Positions 37,103-53,591 of a DNA stretch of 64,000 nt are shown here, in pieces. Both the position numbers and the translations under genes were made by a program. Position 1 is the first letter of the stretch. Every line of letters begins with the position of its first letter. The stretch is from Blastococcus sp. DSM 46786. GTDB lineage: Bacteria > Actinomycetota > Actinomycetes > Mycobacteriales > Geodermatophilaceae. Below the pieces are notes generated by a model. It saw only the letters and a list, made by a program, of their open reading frames with translations, made no database searches and was not told where the DNA came from. The stretch is taken from contig NZ_FOAO01000008.1 in the NCBI RefSeq assembly GCF_900109665.1, forward strand, positions 1 to 64,000, in the 5' to 3' direction.

Positions 37103-38302
37103 TCAGGGCCGGGCGGGCTCCACCCGGCCGACGACCTTCCCGAAGCCGATGCGTGTGGCGCCGGGGCCAGGAGCGCTCGCGGTGATCGACACCGTGTCGC
37201 CGTCCTCGAGGAACCCCCGCGTCGAGCCGTCGGCCAGGCGCAGCGGCTGCGTGCCGTTGGCGGTCAGCTCCAGCAGCGAGCCCCACTGGTCGGGTGCGAC
37301 GCCGCTGACCGTCCCCGAGGCGAACAGCTCCCCGGCCGAGACCGAGGCGCCGTTCACGGTCAGGTGCGCGAGCTGCTGCGCCGGCGTCCAGTACATGTCC
37401 CGGAACGGCGGGCGGCTGACCACCTCGCCGTTGATCCGCACCTCGAGGGCGAGGTCCAGCCCCCACGGGGCGCCGTCGTCGCGCAGGTAGGGCAGCAGCC
37501 CGGTGTCGCGCGGCGGCGCCGGCACCCGCGCCGCTTCCAGCGCGGCCAGCGGCACGATCCACGGTGACATCGAGGTACGGAACGACTTGCCGAGGAAGGG
37601 GCCCAGCGGCACGTACTCCCAGGCCTGCAGGTCACGGGCCGACCAGTCGTCGACCAGGCAGACGCCGAACACGTGCTCGGCGAACGCCTCCACCGGCACC
37701 GGCTCCCCCGGCTCGCTGGGCGCACCGACCACGAATCCGACCTCGGCCTCGAAGTCGAGCTTCCGCGTCGGGCCGAACGGCGGCTGCTCGCCGTCGTCCG
37801 GCCCCCCGAGCTGCCCGCACGGCCGCACCACCGGCGTCCCCGACACCTCCACCGTGCCCGACCGGCCGTGGTAGCCGATCGGCAGGTGCCGCCAGTTCGG
37901 CGGCAGCGGGTCGGTGCCCGGGCGGAACAACCGGCCGACGTTCTCCGCGTGCTGCCGGGAGCTGTAGAAGTCCACGTAGTCCGCGACGCCGATCGGGCGG
38001 TGCAGGCTCACCTCGTCCAGCGGGACGAGATGAGGCTCCACGCGGGCGCGGTGCCGCGCGTCGGTGAGCCACTCGGTGACCTGCTCGCGGAGGTCCCGCC
38101 AGGCCCCGGGCCCCGCGACGAGGAACGCGTCCAGCGTGCGGGTCCGGTGGACCGGGAGCCCGGTCATCCCGAACAGGTCGAGGACCGCGTCTCCGATGCG
38201 CACGCCGTGCCGGAACCCGGGCCGCCCGCCGCCGAGGAACACCCCCAGCGGCAGGTTGTCGATGCCGAACCCGGTGTCGTCCGGTAGCTCCAGCCAGGTC
38301 AC
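37103..38302 (-). CDS. fahA: Fumarylacetoacetase
   Basis: 399 residues; the last step of tyrosine breakdown, cleaving fumarylacetoacetate to fumarate and acetoacetate. Metal and catalytic segments: DFYSSRQHAENVGRLFRP, LPIGYHGRSGTVEVSG, KLDFEAEVGFVVG (metal Glu pair) and LVDDWSARDLQAWEYVPLGP (metal Asp). Length is close to the animal enzyme, so this is the full two-domain type. The GTG at 38302 overlaps the hmgA stop by four bases (GTGA), fixing the start. Confidence 0.95.
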   Translation of the reverse strand: MTWLELPDDTGFGIDNLPLGVFLGGGRPGFRHGVRIGDAVLDLFGMTGLPVHRTRTLDAFLVAGPGAWRDLREQVTEWLTDARHRARVEPHLVPLDEVSLHRPIGVADYVDFYSSRQHAENVGRLFRPGTDPLPPNWRHLPIGYHGRSGTVEVSGTPVVRPCGQLGGPDDGEQPPFGPTRKLDFEAEVGFVVGAPSEPGEPVPVEAFAEHVFGVCLVDDWSARDLQAWEYVPLGPFLGKSFRTSMSPWIVPLAALEAARVPAPPRDTGLLPYLRDDGAPWGLDLALEVRINGEVVSRPPFRDMYWTPAQQLAHLTVNGASVSAGELFASGTVSGVAPDQWGSLLELTANGTQPLRLADGSTRGFLEDGDTVSITASAPGPGATRIGFGKVVGRVEPARP

Positions 38303-39519
38303 GAGGTGGGCCCGCGGCCGGACCACGACCAGGCGTACCGCCCGTCGTCGACCGCCGCGCCGCCCTCGCCGAGCTGCAGCGGCCGGAAGGTGTCGACCAT
38401 GACGGCCAGCTCGTCGAACCGCTCGGCGCCCAGCGACGCCTCGACCGCGGCCGGCTGCGGTCCGTGCGAGTGCCCGCCCGGATGCACGGTCACCGAGCCC
38501 TTGCCGATGCCCGAACCCTTGCGGGCCTCGTAGTCGCCGTCCACGTAGAACATGATCTCGTCGGAGTCGACGTTCGAGTGGTAGTAGGGCACCGGCACCG
38601 CGAGCGGGTGGTAGTCGACCTTCCGCGGCACGAAGTTGCAGATGACGAAGTTCGGCCCCTCGAACACCTGGTGCACCGGCGGCGGCTGGTGCACCCGGCC
38701 GGTGATCGGCTCGAAGTCCGCCACGTCGAAGGCGTACGGGTAGAGGCAGCCGTCCCAGCCGACGACGTCGAAGGGGTGCTCCGGGACGACGTGCACGGTG
38801 CCGGCCAGCCCGCCGGGCCCCTCGCCGCGGTGCTTGACGTACACCTCGACGTCGGTGCCCTCCGCCAGCAGCGGCGCGGCCGGGCCGCGCAGGTCCCGCT
38901 CGCAGTACGGCGCGTGCTCGAGGAACTGCCCGTACTTCGACAGGTAGCGCTTCGGCGGGGCGATGTGGCCGTTCGCCTCGATGGCGTAGGTGCGCAGCGG
39001 CTCCGCACCGGTGGGCAGCCAGCGGTGCGTCGTCGCCCGCGGGAGGACGACGTAGTCGCCCGGGCCCACGTCCAGCGCCCCGAACACCGTCTCGACCCTC
39101 GCCGTCCCGCGCTCGACGAAGACGCACTCGTCGCCGACGGCGTTGCGGTACAGCGGGCTCGGCAGGCTGCTGACCGCATAGGAGATGCGGACGTCGGCGT
39201 TGCCCAGCACCAGCCGGCGGCCGGTCACGGGATCGGCCGCCGCGCTTGTCGAGGGCATGGCCTCCTCGCCCGGGAAGAGGTCGTGCAGCTTCAGGTGCCG
39301 GGGCACCAGCGGGGCGTTCGGCGTCGTCGCCTGGTCGGGCAGCTGCCACGGGCGGGCGTCGACCAGCGAGGAGGGGACGCCGCGGTGGTAGAGCAGCGAG
39401 CTGTCGGAGGAGAAGCCCTCCTCCCCCATCAGCTCCTCGGCGTACAGCCGCCCGTCGGGACGCCGGAACTGCGTGTGCCGCTTCCGCGGCACCTCCCCCA
39501 CCTGCCGGTAGAAAGCCAT
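38299..39519 (-). CDS. hmgA: Homogentisate 1,2-dioxygenase
   Basis: 406 residues; opens the homogentisate ring to maleylacetoacetate using a non-haem Fe2+. Cupin-fold elements: GDECVFVERGTARVET, GDYVVLPRATTHRW, and the metal-site region VPYYHSNVDSDEIMFYVDGD through SVTVHPGGHSHGPQP (two His). The ATG at 39519 has GAGGGGACC upstream. It lies between hppD and fahA; a long hairpin separates it from hppD and may lower expression relative to that gene. A maleylacetoacetate isomerase gene is not in the cluster. Confidence 0.93.
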   Translation of the reverse strand: MAFYRQVGEVPRKRHTQFRRPDGRLYAEELMGEEGFSSDSSLLYHRGVPSSLVDARPWQLPDQATTPNAPLVPRHLKLHDLFPGEEAMPSTSAAADPVTGRRLVLGNADVRISYAVSSLPSPLYRNAVGDECVFVERGTARVETVFGALDVGPGDYVVLPRATTHRWLPTGAEPLRTYAIEANGHIAPPKRYLSKYGQFLEHAPYCERDLRGPAAPLLAEGTDVEVYVKHRGEGPGGLAGTVHVVPEHPFDVVGWDGCLYPYAFDVADFEPITGRVHQPPPVHQVFEGPNFVICNFVPRKVDYHPLAVPVPYYHSNVDSDEIMFYVDGDYEARKGSGIGKGSVTVHPGGHSHGPQPAAVEASLGAERFDELAVMVDTFRPLQLGEGGAAVDDGRYAWSWSGRGPTS

Positions 39520-39551
39520 CGAGGGTCCCCTCGGACGTAACGGACTGGAAC

Positions 39552-39608
39552 GGCCCCTTCGCAGGGCCGCGCCGCGAGCGGAGCGGGCGGCGGGGGGCGA
39601 AGGGGGCC
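39552..39608. repeat. Intergenic hairpin repeat between hppD and hmgA
   Basis: GGCCCCTTCGC (39552-39562) pairs with GCGAAGGGGGCC (39597-39608), one extra G. Between them lie AGGG, a CGCCGC/GCGGCG inner stem and a GAGCGGAGCG loop. Order and spacing match the repeats at 57657-57702 and 62526-62575. It sits right after the hppD stop and within the operon, so it may partly terminate or stabilise the mRNA. Confidence 0.6.
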
Positions 39609-39610
39609 TT

Positions 39611-42418
<2,808 letters not shown>

Positions 42419-42425
42419 CTCCGGC

Positions 42426-42890
42426 TCACTGCGGGATGAGCAGGCCCCGCAGCTCCTCGGTCAGGGCCTCCCGCGCCTCGGGGTGCTGGTGCCACGCCGC
42501 CGGGGTGACCTGGAACAGCGAGATGCGCCACCGGCCGCGCCCCTCGTCGACGGCGATCATCGTGTGGACGGCGTTGAGCTCCGGGTCGAGGTCGCTCGCG
42601 CCGGCGGGGATCATCCCGGCGTGCGCGGTCAGCATCGCCACGCCGTCGCCCACGGGGCGGACCGAGCGGACCACGGCCACGTAGGCGGGCGTCTGGTGCG
42701 ACGAGAACACCTGGCGCAGGTCCGCCGCGATCGACAGCCGGCCGCGGTGGTGGCTCCCGTCGAACCCGATGATGTCGCCGTCGTCGGCGAAGCCGGCCGC
42801 CACCGCCGCGCCGCTGCGCCGGTTCCAGCCGTCGATGAACTCGGCGTAGAGCGCCTGGATCTGGGCGTCCTGCGGGTGGGCTGCGGTCAC
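42426..42890 (-). CDS. SnoaL-like/SgcJ-type small protein (NTF2 superfamily)
   Basis: 154 residues. QIQALYAEFIDGWNRRSG, then VAAGFADDGDIIGFDGS, ends of the cone-shaped fold in VAMLTAHAGMIP and WRISLFQVTPAAWH. This fits the SgcJ/EcaC/DUF4440 family, NTF2-fold proteins of mostly unknown function. The GTG at 42890 has an excellent GAGGAGGAG upstream. It converges with the DUF881 gene, 7 bases between the stops. The 255 bases upstream (42891-43145) hold no gene. Confidence 0.82.
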   Translation of the reverse strand: MTAAHPQDAQIQALYAEFIDGWNRRSGAAVAAGFADDGDIIGFDGSHHRGRLSIAADLRQVFSSHQTPAYVAVVRSVRPVGDGVAMLTAHAGMIPAGASDLDPELNAVHTMIAVDEGRGRWRISLFQVTPAAWHQHPEAREALTEELRGLLIPQ

Positions 42891-43093
42891 GTCTCCTCCT
42901 CGCTGGCGTTCGCCGGTGCGTCCCGACGCGTGCTGCGGTCCTGCGTGGCCGCGCCAGCCCGGCCACGTGTCCCGGCTGCGGCCGCCTGAGACAGCTGTGA
43001 CGCTAGTGGTCCGGGTGACCAACTCGTTCGATGCTCGCCGGAGTTCCACGCCGTCCGCTCCGGCGCTTTCCCCCTGCTTCCGAGCGCCCGCCA

Positions 43094-43120
43094 CCGTGCG
43101 TGCACGGTCGTGCGCGCACG
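43094..43120. repeat. Two adjacent palindromes after the ABC exporter gene
   Basis: CCGTGC-GT-GCACGG (43094-43107) and CGTGCGCGCACG (43109-43120) lie side by side, 26 bases past the exporter stop on the minus strand. They could act as a terminator for the exporter or as a tandem binding site for the SnoaL-like gene beyond. Confidence 0.35.
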
Positions 43121-43145
43121 GCCATCGGAAACGTCGTCGATCGGG

Positions 43146-45044
<1,899 letters not shown>

Positions 45045-45064
45045 GCCACCTCCCTCGTCCCGCC

Positions 45065-45102
45065 GGTCGCGCCCCGGCGGCTGCTGCAACCGGGGCGCGA
45101 CC
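45065..45102 (-). terminator. 13-bp hairpin between the crotonase and the ABC exporter genes
   Basis: GGTCGCGCCCCGG (45065-45077) and CCGGGGCGCGACC (45090-45102) pair perfectly around a 12-base loop. It starts 21 bases after the crotonase stop and ends 20 bases before the exporter start, so it probably separates the two transcripts or attenuates readthrough. Confidence 0.65.
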
Positions 45103-45123
45103 GCGCTTGTTCCTGGGAGCCTC

Positions 45124-45912
45124 TCAGCAGCCGCTGACTATTTCGTGCAGCCGCTGCACCTGGGCGGCGCGCTCCGCGGCGTCCTGGGCACCGGCGTCGT
45201 TGCGCACGGCCGAGCGGACCAGCGCCGCGGTGGCCCGGCTCGCACCCACCGGCGGGGCGAGGAGCGCCGCGGTCAGGTCGGCGACGGCGTCGTCCAGCTC
45301 CGCGCGCGGCACCACCGCGGTCGCCAGGCCGATCGCCTGCGCCTCGGCGGCGCCGACGGCGCGACCGGTCAGGCACAGCTCCAGCGCCCGCGCGTAGCCG
45401 ACGAGTTCGACCAGCGTGCTGGTGCCGGTCAGGTCGGGGACCAGTCCGAGCGTCACCTCGGGCAGCCGCAGCTGCGCGTCGTCGGTGAACACCCGCAGGT
45501 CGCAGGCGAGCGCCAGCTGGGCACCGGCGCCGACGGCGTGGCCCTGCACCGCCGCCACCGATACGACGCCCGGCGAGCGCAGCCAGCGGAAGCCGGCCTG
45601 GTAGCCGCGGATCCGCTCCCGCGCCTCCTCGACCGGCAGCCGCCCGAGCTCACCCAGCCCACCTCCCGCGCTCGAGCCGGTGTCGAACATGCTGCGGTCC
45701 AGGCCGGCCGAGAAGGAGCGGCCGGAGCCGCGCAGGACGACGACCCGCACGTCGTCGTCCAGCGACGCCCCCACGTCGGCCAGCGCCGACCATGTGTCCG
45801 GCGTCTGGGCGTTCAGCTGATCCGGCCGGTCCAGGGTGACGGTGAGGACGGCGCCGTCGCGGCTCGTCCGCACCCAGCCGGGCGGAGGGGAACTGGTGGG
45901 GTCCGCGGTCAC
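45124..45912 (-). CDS. Enoyl-CoA hydratase/isomerase family protein (EchA12-like position)
   Basis: 262 residues, crotonase fold: VTLDRPDQLNAQTPDTW, oxyanion segments GSGRSFSAGLDRSMF and GHAVGAGAQLALACDLRVF, then LPEVTLGLVPDLTGTSTLVE with one of the usual acidic residues (LPEV). The second acidic position is Asp (LVPDLTG). By position near the ABC-F gene it matches mycobacterial echA12 (recalled). The GTG at 45912 follows GGCGGGGG; longer frames extend into the HTH gene. Substrate unknown. Confidence 0.87.
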   Translation of the reverse strand: MTADPTSSPPPGWVRTSRDGAVLTVTLDRPDQLNAQTPDTWSALADVGASLDDDVRVVVLRGSGRSFSAGLDRSMFDTGSSAGGGLGELGRLPVEEARERIRGYQAGFRWLRSPGVVSVAAVQGHAVGAGAQLALACDLRVFTDDAQLRLPEVTLGLVPDLTGTSTLVELVGYARALELCLTGRAVGAAEAQAIGLATAVVPRAELDDAVADLTAALLAPPVGASRATAALVRSAVRNDAGAQDAAERAAQVQRLHEIVSGC

Positions 45913-45985
45913 GCCCCCGCCTCGCCGACCCTCGTCAGGCGCGGACCGCGCGGTGCAGTGGCTACTGGTTCGTTCGCACGCTTCC

Positions 45986-46213
45986 TCACGTCTTCTTGCT
46001 GTTCCGGTTGGCCCCGCCGCGGCTGCGCAGCGAGGCCCCGGACTCCGAGAGCAGCCGGTGCACGAAGCCGTAGGACCGGTTCGTCGAGGTGGCCAGGGAG
46101 CGGATGCTCTCGCCCTCGTCGTACCGCTTGCGCAGCTCGTCGGCGAGCGTCGACCGGTCACCGCCGGTGATCCGCTTGCCCTTGCCGAGGTCCGCAGTGC
46201 TCGTGTCGGCCAT
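45986..46213 (-). CDS. Small helix-turn-helix protein
   Basis: 75 residues. LADELRKRYDEGESIRSLAT, then NRSYGFVHRLLSESGASLR forms a helix-turn-helix, flanked by a short polar N-terminus (GKGKRITGG) and a basic tail (RGGANRNSKKT). Close relatives of this size occur across actinobacteria; the role is unknown, probably DNA binding. The ATG at 46213 has GGAGGGGAG upstream. It is followed 73 bases later by the crotonase gene on the same strand. Confidence 0.85.
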   Translation of the reverse strand: MADTSTADLGKGKRITGGDRSTLADELRKRYDEGESIRSLATSTNRSYGFVHRLLSESGASLRSRGGANRNSKKT

Positions 46214-46325
46214 GGCTCCCCTCCGTGTCGGCCACCGGCCCACCGGCACAACCGGCGCGCGACGGCCCGTCGTTGGCTGTCCGCCCTGGTGCCGCCGTCC
46301 CGTCGACCACGGCTCCCTCGGACCC

Positions 46326-46568
46326 ATGATCACCCAGACGGGGGACGACGGCCACGTGAACCGAGACCTGCCGGAGTCATGCGACGTCGGGGGGTTGGGG
46401 AGTCGCTGCGGAGCGCCGACGGGCAAGTGGTTGCGTTTCGACCCGGATTTCGTCTACCGCAACGTCAGGATCATGGATGCGCGCGTGTCAGACGTCGTCG
46501 ACCTCGCTGTGGTCTACAGCCGGCGCCTCGCCGCCGCCGGCGAACCGATCGTCAACAGCCATGCGTGA
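46326..46568 (+). CDS. Possible small hypothetical protein
   Basis: 80 residues from the ATG at 46326. The second half reads like protein (GKWLRFDPDFVYRNVRIMD, then VVDLAVVYSRRLAAAGEPI) with mostly G/C third positions, but the first half is low quality and there is no clear Shine-Dalgarno sequence. Its last 81 bases overlap the opposite-strand frame at 46488-46811; at most one of the two is likely real. No family recognised. Confidence 0.3.
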   Translation: MITQTGDDGHVNRDLPESCDVGGLGSRCGAPTGKWLRFDPDFVYRNVRIMDARVSDVVDLAVVYSRRLAAAGEPIVNSHA

Positions 46569-46811
46569 CCAGCCGAGGTGTCCCGGAGTAGATCGCCAAC
46601 CACGGCGGCCGATGGCCGCGACGAATGCCTCCTCCGCCTCGGCGGAGACGTGCACACTCCGCTCGGCCTCCGCGTGCGACTGGTGAGAGCTCTCTTCGAA
46701 CCCGCCCCACTCAGGGTGCTCGCCGGTCCACTCGTGAGCTGCTTCAGCCACCGACGCGAGAAGCGCCTGCCGTTCGCCAGCCGCTCGACTCCGTTCGAGG
46801 TCATCGATCAC
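46488..46811 (-). CDS. Possible hypothetical protein of atypical codon use
   Basis: 107 residues from the GTG at 46811. Acidic and helical in part (DDLERSRAAGERQALLASVA, EAEEAFVAAIGRRGW), with more A/T in third positions than neighbouring genes, as in acquired or decaying genes. No good ribosome-binding site and no recognised domain. It conflicts with the frame at 46326-46568 over 81 bases. Confidence 0.3.
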   Translation of the reverse strand: MIDDLERSRAAGERQALLASVAEAAHEWTGEHPEWGGFEESSHQSHAEAERSVHVSAEAEEAFVAAIGRRGWRSTPGHLGWSRMAVDDRFAGGGEAPAVDHSEVDDV

Positions 46812-46916
46812 GACGGCAGTCTGCAACGGAGCTACGACAGAGGCCCGCGACGAGCGATTCCCCTGGGATCCCGACGGCACGCCGTGACAGGCCGGCGCCG
46901 AACGGGAGCAGTCGCG

Positions 46917-46941
46917 CTCTGCCCCGTCCGGCGGGGCAGAG
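46917..46941 (-). terminator. Terminator downstream of the ABC-F gene
   Basis: CTCTGCCCCG and CGGGGCAGAG form a perfect 10-bp stem with a 5-base loop, about 90 bases past the ABC-F stop on the minus strand. Confidence 0.6.
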
Positions 46942-47032
46942 AGCTACTGTCCGCGGAACACGTGCCCAGCCTCCCGGGCCGCGACGGGCATCGACCGCCG
47001 CGGCGCCGAGCCGCGATCACCGCCGAGCAGGC

Positions 47033-48634
<1,602 letters not shown>

Positions 48635-48641
48635 TGCACCC

Positions 48642-48647
48642 AGGGTA
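48642..48647 (-). promoter_or_regulatory. -10 box of the ABC-F gene (leaderless)
   Basis: TACCCT on the minus strand ends 7 bases before the GTG at 48634, so transcription should begin at or next to the start codon. ABC-F genes that answer antibiotics often have long attenuator leaders; this one seems to have none. Confidence 0.5.
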
Positions 48648-48718
48648 GGCGCTCGACCGCCGGGTGCCGAACGCTTCGAGGGTGATTCGGGCGGCACCGC
48701 CGCGGGCAGGGTGCTCCG

Positions 48719-50542
48719 GTGACCCCGGAGGCGCGGACGACCCGGCCGGTGGCATCTCCGCCGGTGCCGCCGTTCCCGTACGCTGCCAACCCGCCGCAGG
48801 TGCTCCTCGCCGTGGGCGCCGTGCTGCTGGTGAGCGGCGCGGCGGCGCTGGCGTCGGTCCAGGGCGGGCCGCTGGTCAGCGGGGCGCTCCTGGTGCTCGC
48901 CGGGCTCGCCGCGGCCGGCTCGGTCCGGGCGGACCGCTCGCGGCTGCGCAGCTCGGCCGAGACCTTCGCCGCCAGCTCCGCGGGCTTCGCCCTGGCGGCG
49001 GGCGACGTCGGCGCGCTGCGCACCGGGGACCCGCTGTTGCCGCTGGTGCTGGCCGGCGCCTTCGTCCTGCTGCACCGCACCTCCCCCGCCACCGCCGCGT
49101 GGCCGCTGGCCGCGTGGGCGGGTCTGCAGCTCGCCGTCCTGCGGCTGCTGGACGGGGTCACCGCCCCCGTGCGCACCGAGTTCCTGCTGGCCGTCGCGCT
49201 GGCGGGCCTCGCGGTCGCGCTTTTCGCCCGGCCGCTGGTGGCCCGGCTGGTCCTGGCGACGACGGCTTTCTGGTTCGCCACCGGGGTGCTGGCCGGCCTC
49301 CAGGAGGCGTGGACGGCCGGTCCGGCCGCGCGGTGGCCGGCCGCGGCGCTGGTGGCGGCCGCCGCCGGCGGGCTGCTGCTGGCCCGGCTGCGCGCACCGC
49401 TCGACGTGCTGCTCGGCCCCCCGCGGCTGGTCCCCGTCGTCTCCGGCGCCGTGACCGGGGCCGCCGTCGCCGGGGCGTCGTCCGCCGGGGGGCCGGTCGT
49501 CGTCGCCGTGGCCGGGTTCGCCGGCGTCCTGGGAGCCGCGGTGGCGGCCGGTGCGCTCAGCGGGTGGCGGCGCGGGTTCCTGCTGCCCGTGGCCCTCACC
49601 GGCGGCGTGCTGCTGGCCGCCCTGTCGGTCCTCCGCCTGGTGGCCGGCACGCACTGGTCGGCGCTGGCGCTGCTGCTTCTCCTGACGGCGGCCCCGACGC
49701 TGTGGGTGGCAGCCCGGCGCTCCGACGACCGCCCCGTGGCGGCGCCCACGGCGGTCGGTTGCCTGGCCGGGGCCGCGGTCCTGGGTCTCCCCGACGGCTG
49801 GGCCTCCCCCGCCGGCGCCGCCGTCCTGCTGACCGCGCTGTACGTGGCCGCGCTCGGCACGGCGGCGGTGCTGGACCGCGACTCCCGGCGGGCCACGGTC
49901 ACCGCCGCGGCGGTCGTCGCCGCGCTGGCCGTGCTGCTCCTGCTGGTCCTGGGGGACCGGGAACAGGTGCTGGCCCACCTGGCGGTCCAGGGCACCACGA
50001 CGCTGGGCTGGGCATGGTGGACCGGTCGGGCGGACGCCAGCGACGCCGGCGCCGCGACCGACGCCGGCACCGCCTGGCGGGTGGGCGCGGCCCAGGTGGT
50101 GCTCGCCTGCTGGATCGCGGCCGCGCTCGCCGGCACCGGCACGGTGGAGGCCTGGACGCTGCCGGCCGCCGGCGGACTGCTGCTCGCGTCGGGGCGGGCA
50201 CTGGTGCGTGAGCCGTCGTGGCCGTCCTGGGGCCCGGGCCTGCTCGTGGCAGCCGTCCCGTCGACCGCGCTCGCCGCCCTCTCCCCCGACGGGCCGCGCG
50301 CCGTGCTGGTGCTGGCTGCCGCCGCGGTCGCGATGGTGGCGGGGAGCCGGGCCGGCGTCCGGGCACCGATCCTGGTCGGAGCGGGCTCGGCGCTGGTGCT
50401 GGCGCTGGGCCTGGCGGTGCGCGCGCTGCCGTGGCCGGTCGCCGCCGCGCTGGCGGTGGGCACCGTGCTCCTGCTCGTGGGGGTGCTGCGCGAGCGGACG
50501 CCGGTCGCCGGGTTCGCCGCCCGCCTCGCCGACCTGCGGTGA
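48719..50542 (+). CDS. Large polytopic membrane protein (SCO7613-like)
   Basis: 607 residues, nearly all hydrophobic, perhaps 16-20 membrane segments separated by very short loops (for example VLLAVGAVLLVSGAAALASV near the start, LLLVGVLRERTPVAGF at the end). Composition is dominated by Ala, Leu, Val and Gly. It resembles the actinobacterial SCO7613 C-terminal domain family (recalled), without that family's N-terminal zinc ribbon. No catalytic motif seen. The GTG at 48719 lacks a strong RBS. It is divergent from ABC-F and convergent with sufT. Confidence 0.75.
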   Translation: MTPEARTTRPVASPPVPPFPYAANPPQVLLAVGAVLLVSGAAALASVQGGPLVSGALLVLAGLAAAGSVRADRSRLRSSAETFAASSAGFALAAGDVGALRTGDPLLPLVLAGAFVLLHRTSPATAAWPLAAWAGLQLAVLRLLDGVTAPVRTEFLLAVALAGLAVALFARPLVARLVLATTAFWFATGVLAGLQEAWTAGPAARWPAAALVAAAAGGLLLARLRAPLDVLLGPPRLVPVVSGAVTGAAVAGASSAGGPVVVAVAGFAGVLGAAVAAGALSGWRRGFLLPVALTGGVLLAALSVLRLVAGTHWSALALLLLLTAAPTLWVAARRSDDRPVAAPTAVGCLAGAAVLGLPDGWASPAGAAVLLTALYVAALGTAAVLDRDSRRATVTAAAVVAALAVLLLLVLGDREQVLAHLAVQGTTTLGWAWWTGRADASDAGAATDAGTAWRVGAAQVVLACWIAAALAGTGTVEAWTLPAAGGLLLASGRALVREPSWPSWGPGLLVAAVPSTALAALSPDGPRAVLVLAAAAVAMVAGSRAGVRAPILVGAGSALVLALGLAVRALPWPVAAALAVGTVLLLVGVLRERTPVAGFAARLADLR

Positions 50543-50545
50543 CGA

Positions 50546-50564
50546 TGCGACCCTCCGGGTCGCA
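50546..50564. terminator. Hairpin between the membrane-protein gene and sufT
   Basis: TGCGACCC-TCC-GGGTCGCA forms an 8-bp stem 3 bases after the plus-strand stop and about 50 bases past the sufT stop on the minus strand. It can serve both convergent transcripts. Confidence 0.55.
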
Positions 50565-50615
50565 CCGGGACCAGGGCCGTGACAGGCCCCGGAGACGCCG
50601 GCACGCGGAAGAGGG

Positions 50616-51023
50616 TCAGACCCGGAAGCCGAGGGCGCGCAGCTGCTCGCGGCCGTCGTCGGTGATCTTGTCCGGGCCCCACGGCGGCATCCAGACCCAG
50701 TTGATCCGGATGTCGTCGACCAGCCCCGGGCCGGGGCCACCGGTGAGGGCCTGGCGGGCCTGGTCCTCGATGACGTCGGTGAGCGGGCAGGCCGCGCTGG
50801 TCAGCGTCATGTCGATGATCGCGACGTTGCTCTCGTCGACGTCGAGGCCGTAGACGAGGCCGAGGTCGACGACGTTCACGCCCAGCTCGGGGTCGACGAC
50901 GTCGCGCATCGCCTCCTCGAGGTCCTCGAGCAGCGCCGACTTGTAGGCGGGCAGGTCACCCGGGGCGCCGTCGGTGGCGGGCGTCGCGTTCCCGGTCACG
51001 GCGTTCTCGGTGGTCTCGCTCAT
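50616..51023 (-). CDS. sufT: SufT/PaaD-like Fe-S assembly factor (DUF59)
   Basis: 135 residues. The DUF59 core is clear: LEEAMRDVVDPELGVNVVDLG, then YGLDV and MTLTSAACPLTDVIEDQ with the conserved Cys, ending INWVWMPPWGPDKITDDGR. These small proteins help mature Fe-S proteins. The ATG at 51023 overlaps the sufU stop by one base (TGATG) and has GGAGGCC upstream. It is the last gene of the suf operon; the N-terminal 30 residues are disordered. Confidence 0.92.
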   Translation of the reverse strand: MSETTENAVTGNATPATDGAPGDLPAYKSALLEDLEEAMRDVVDPELGVNVVDLGLVYGLDVDESNVAIIDMTLTSAACPLTDVIEDQARQALTGGPGPGLVDDIRINWVWMPPWGPDKITDDGREQLRALGFRV

Positions 51024-51487
51024 CACTGGCCTCCGGCCTGGGTCGTGGACAGGGCTCGGGCGGACGCGTCCTTGAGGGCCATCCAGCTCATCAGCGCGCA
51101 CTTGATGCGCGCCGGGTACTTGGAGACGCCGGCGAACGCGACGGCGTCCTCCAGCTCGTCCTCGAGCTTCTCGGCGACGGCGGGGTCGCCCTTGGCCTGC
51201 ATGAGGGTCATGAAGTGCTCGCCGGTCTCCAGCGCCTCGGTCACCGGCTTGCCGACCACGAGGTCGTACATCGCCGAGACCGACGCCTGGCTGATCGAGC
51301 ACCCCATGCCCTCGTAGGACACGTCGGCGACGGTGTCGCCGTCGAGCTTCACCCGCAGGGTCACCTCGTCACCGCACGTCGGGTTGACGTGGTGCACCTC
51401 GGCGTCGAACGGGTCGCGCAGACCGCGTCCGTGCGGGTTCTTGTAGTGGTCCAGGATGATCTCCTGGTACATCGACTCGAGCTGCAT
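51023..51487 (-). CDS. sufU: SufU Fe-S assembly sulphur-transfer protein
   Basis: 154 residues. The three conserved cysteines are in VNPTCGDEVTL, EGMGCSISQASVS and RIKCALMSWMALKD; an Asp (CGDE) completes the zinc site that accepts sulphur from SufS. The SufU-specific insertion (ALETGEHFMTLMQAKGD region) is present, which separates it from IscU. It starts at 51487, 13 bases after sufS; GAGGT overlapping the sufS stop serves as RBS. Confidence 0.94.
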   Translation of the reverse strand: MQLESMYQEIILDHYKNPHGRGLRDPFDAEVHHVNPTCGDEVTLRVKLDGDTVADVSYEGMGCSISQASVSAMYDLVVGKPVTEALETGEHFMTLMQAKGDPAVAEKLEDELEDAVAFAGVSKYPARIKCALMSWMALKDASARALSTTQAGGQ

Positions 51488-51500
51488 CAGCGGATCGACC

Positions 51501-53578
<2,078 letters not shown>

Positions 53579-53591
53579 TTCTTCTCGCTCC

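Larger units (their letters stand above)
46214..47032. other. Sparse 0.8-kb region of atypical composition
   Basis: No recognisable gene is present between the small HTH gene and the ABC-F gene. Base composition is less GC-biased than the surroundings (for example 46430-46500 and 46790-46850). Two weak open frames that overlap tail to tail (46326-46568 plus, 46488-46811 minus) are listed separately. A hairpin at 46917-46941 probably ends the ABC-F transcript. The stretch may be decayed foreign DNA. Confidence 0.5.

Noticed and set aside
48635-50740. Minus-strand open frame extending the ABC-F gene by some 700 codons
   Set aside because: It is the antisense shadow of the membrane-protein gene at 48719-50542; the ABC-F N-terminus is complete from the GTG at 48634.
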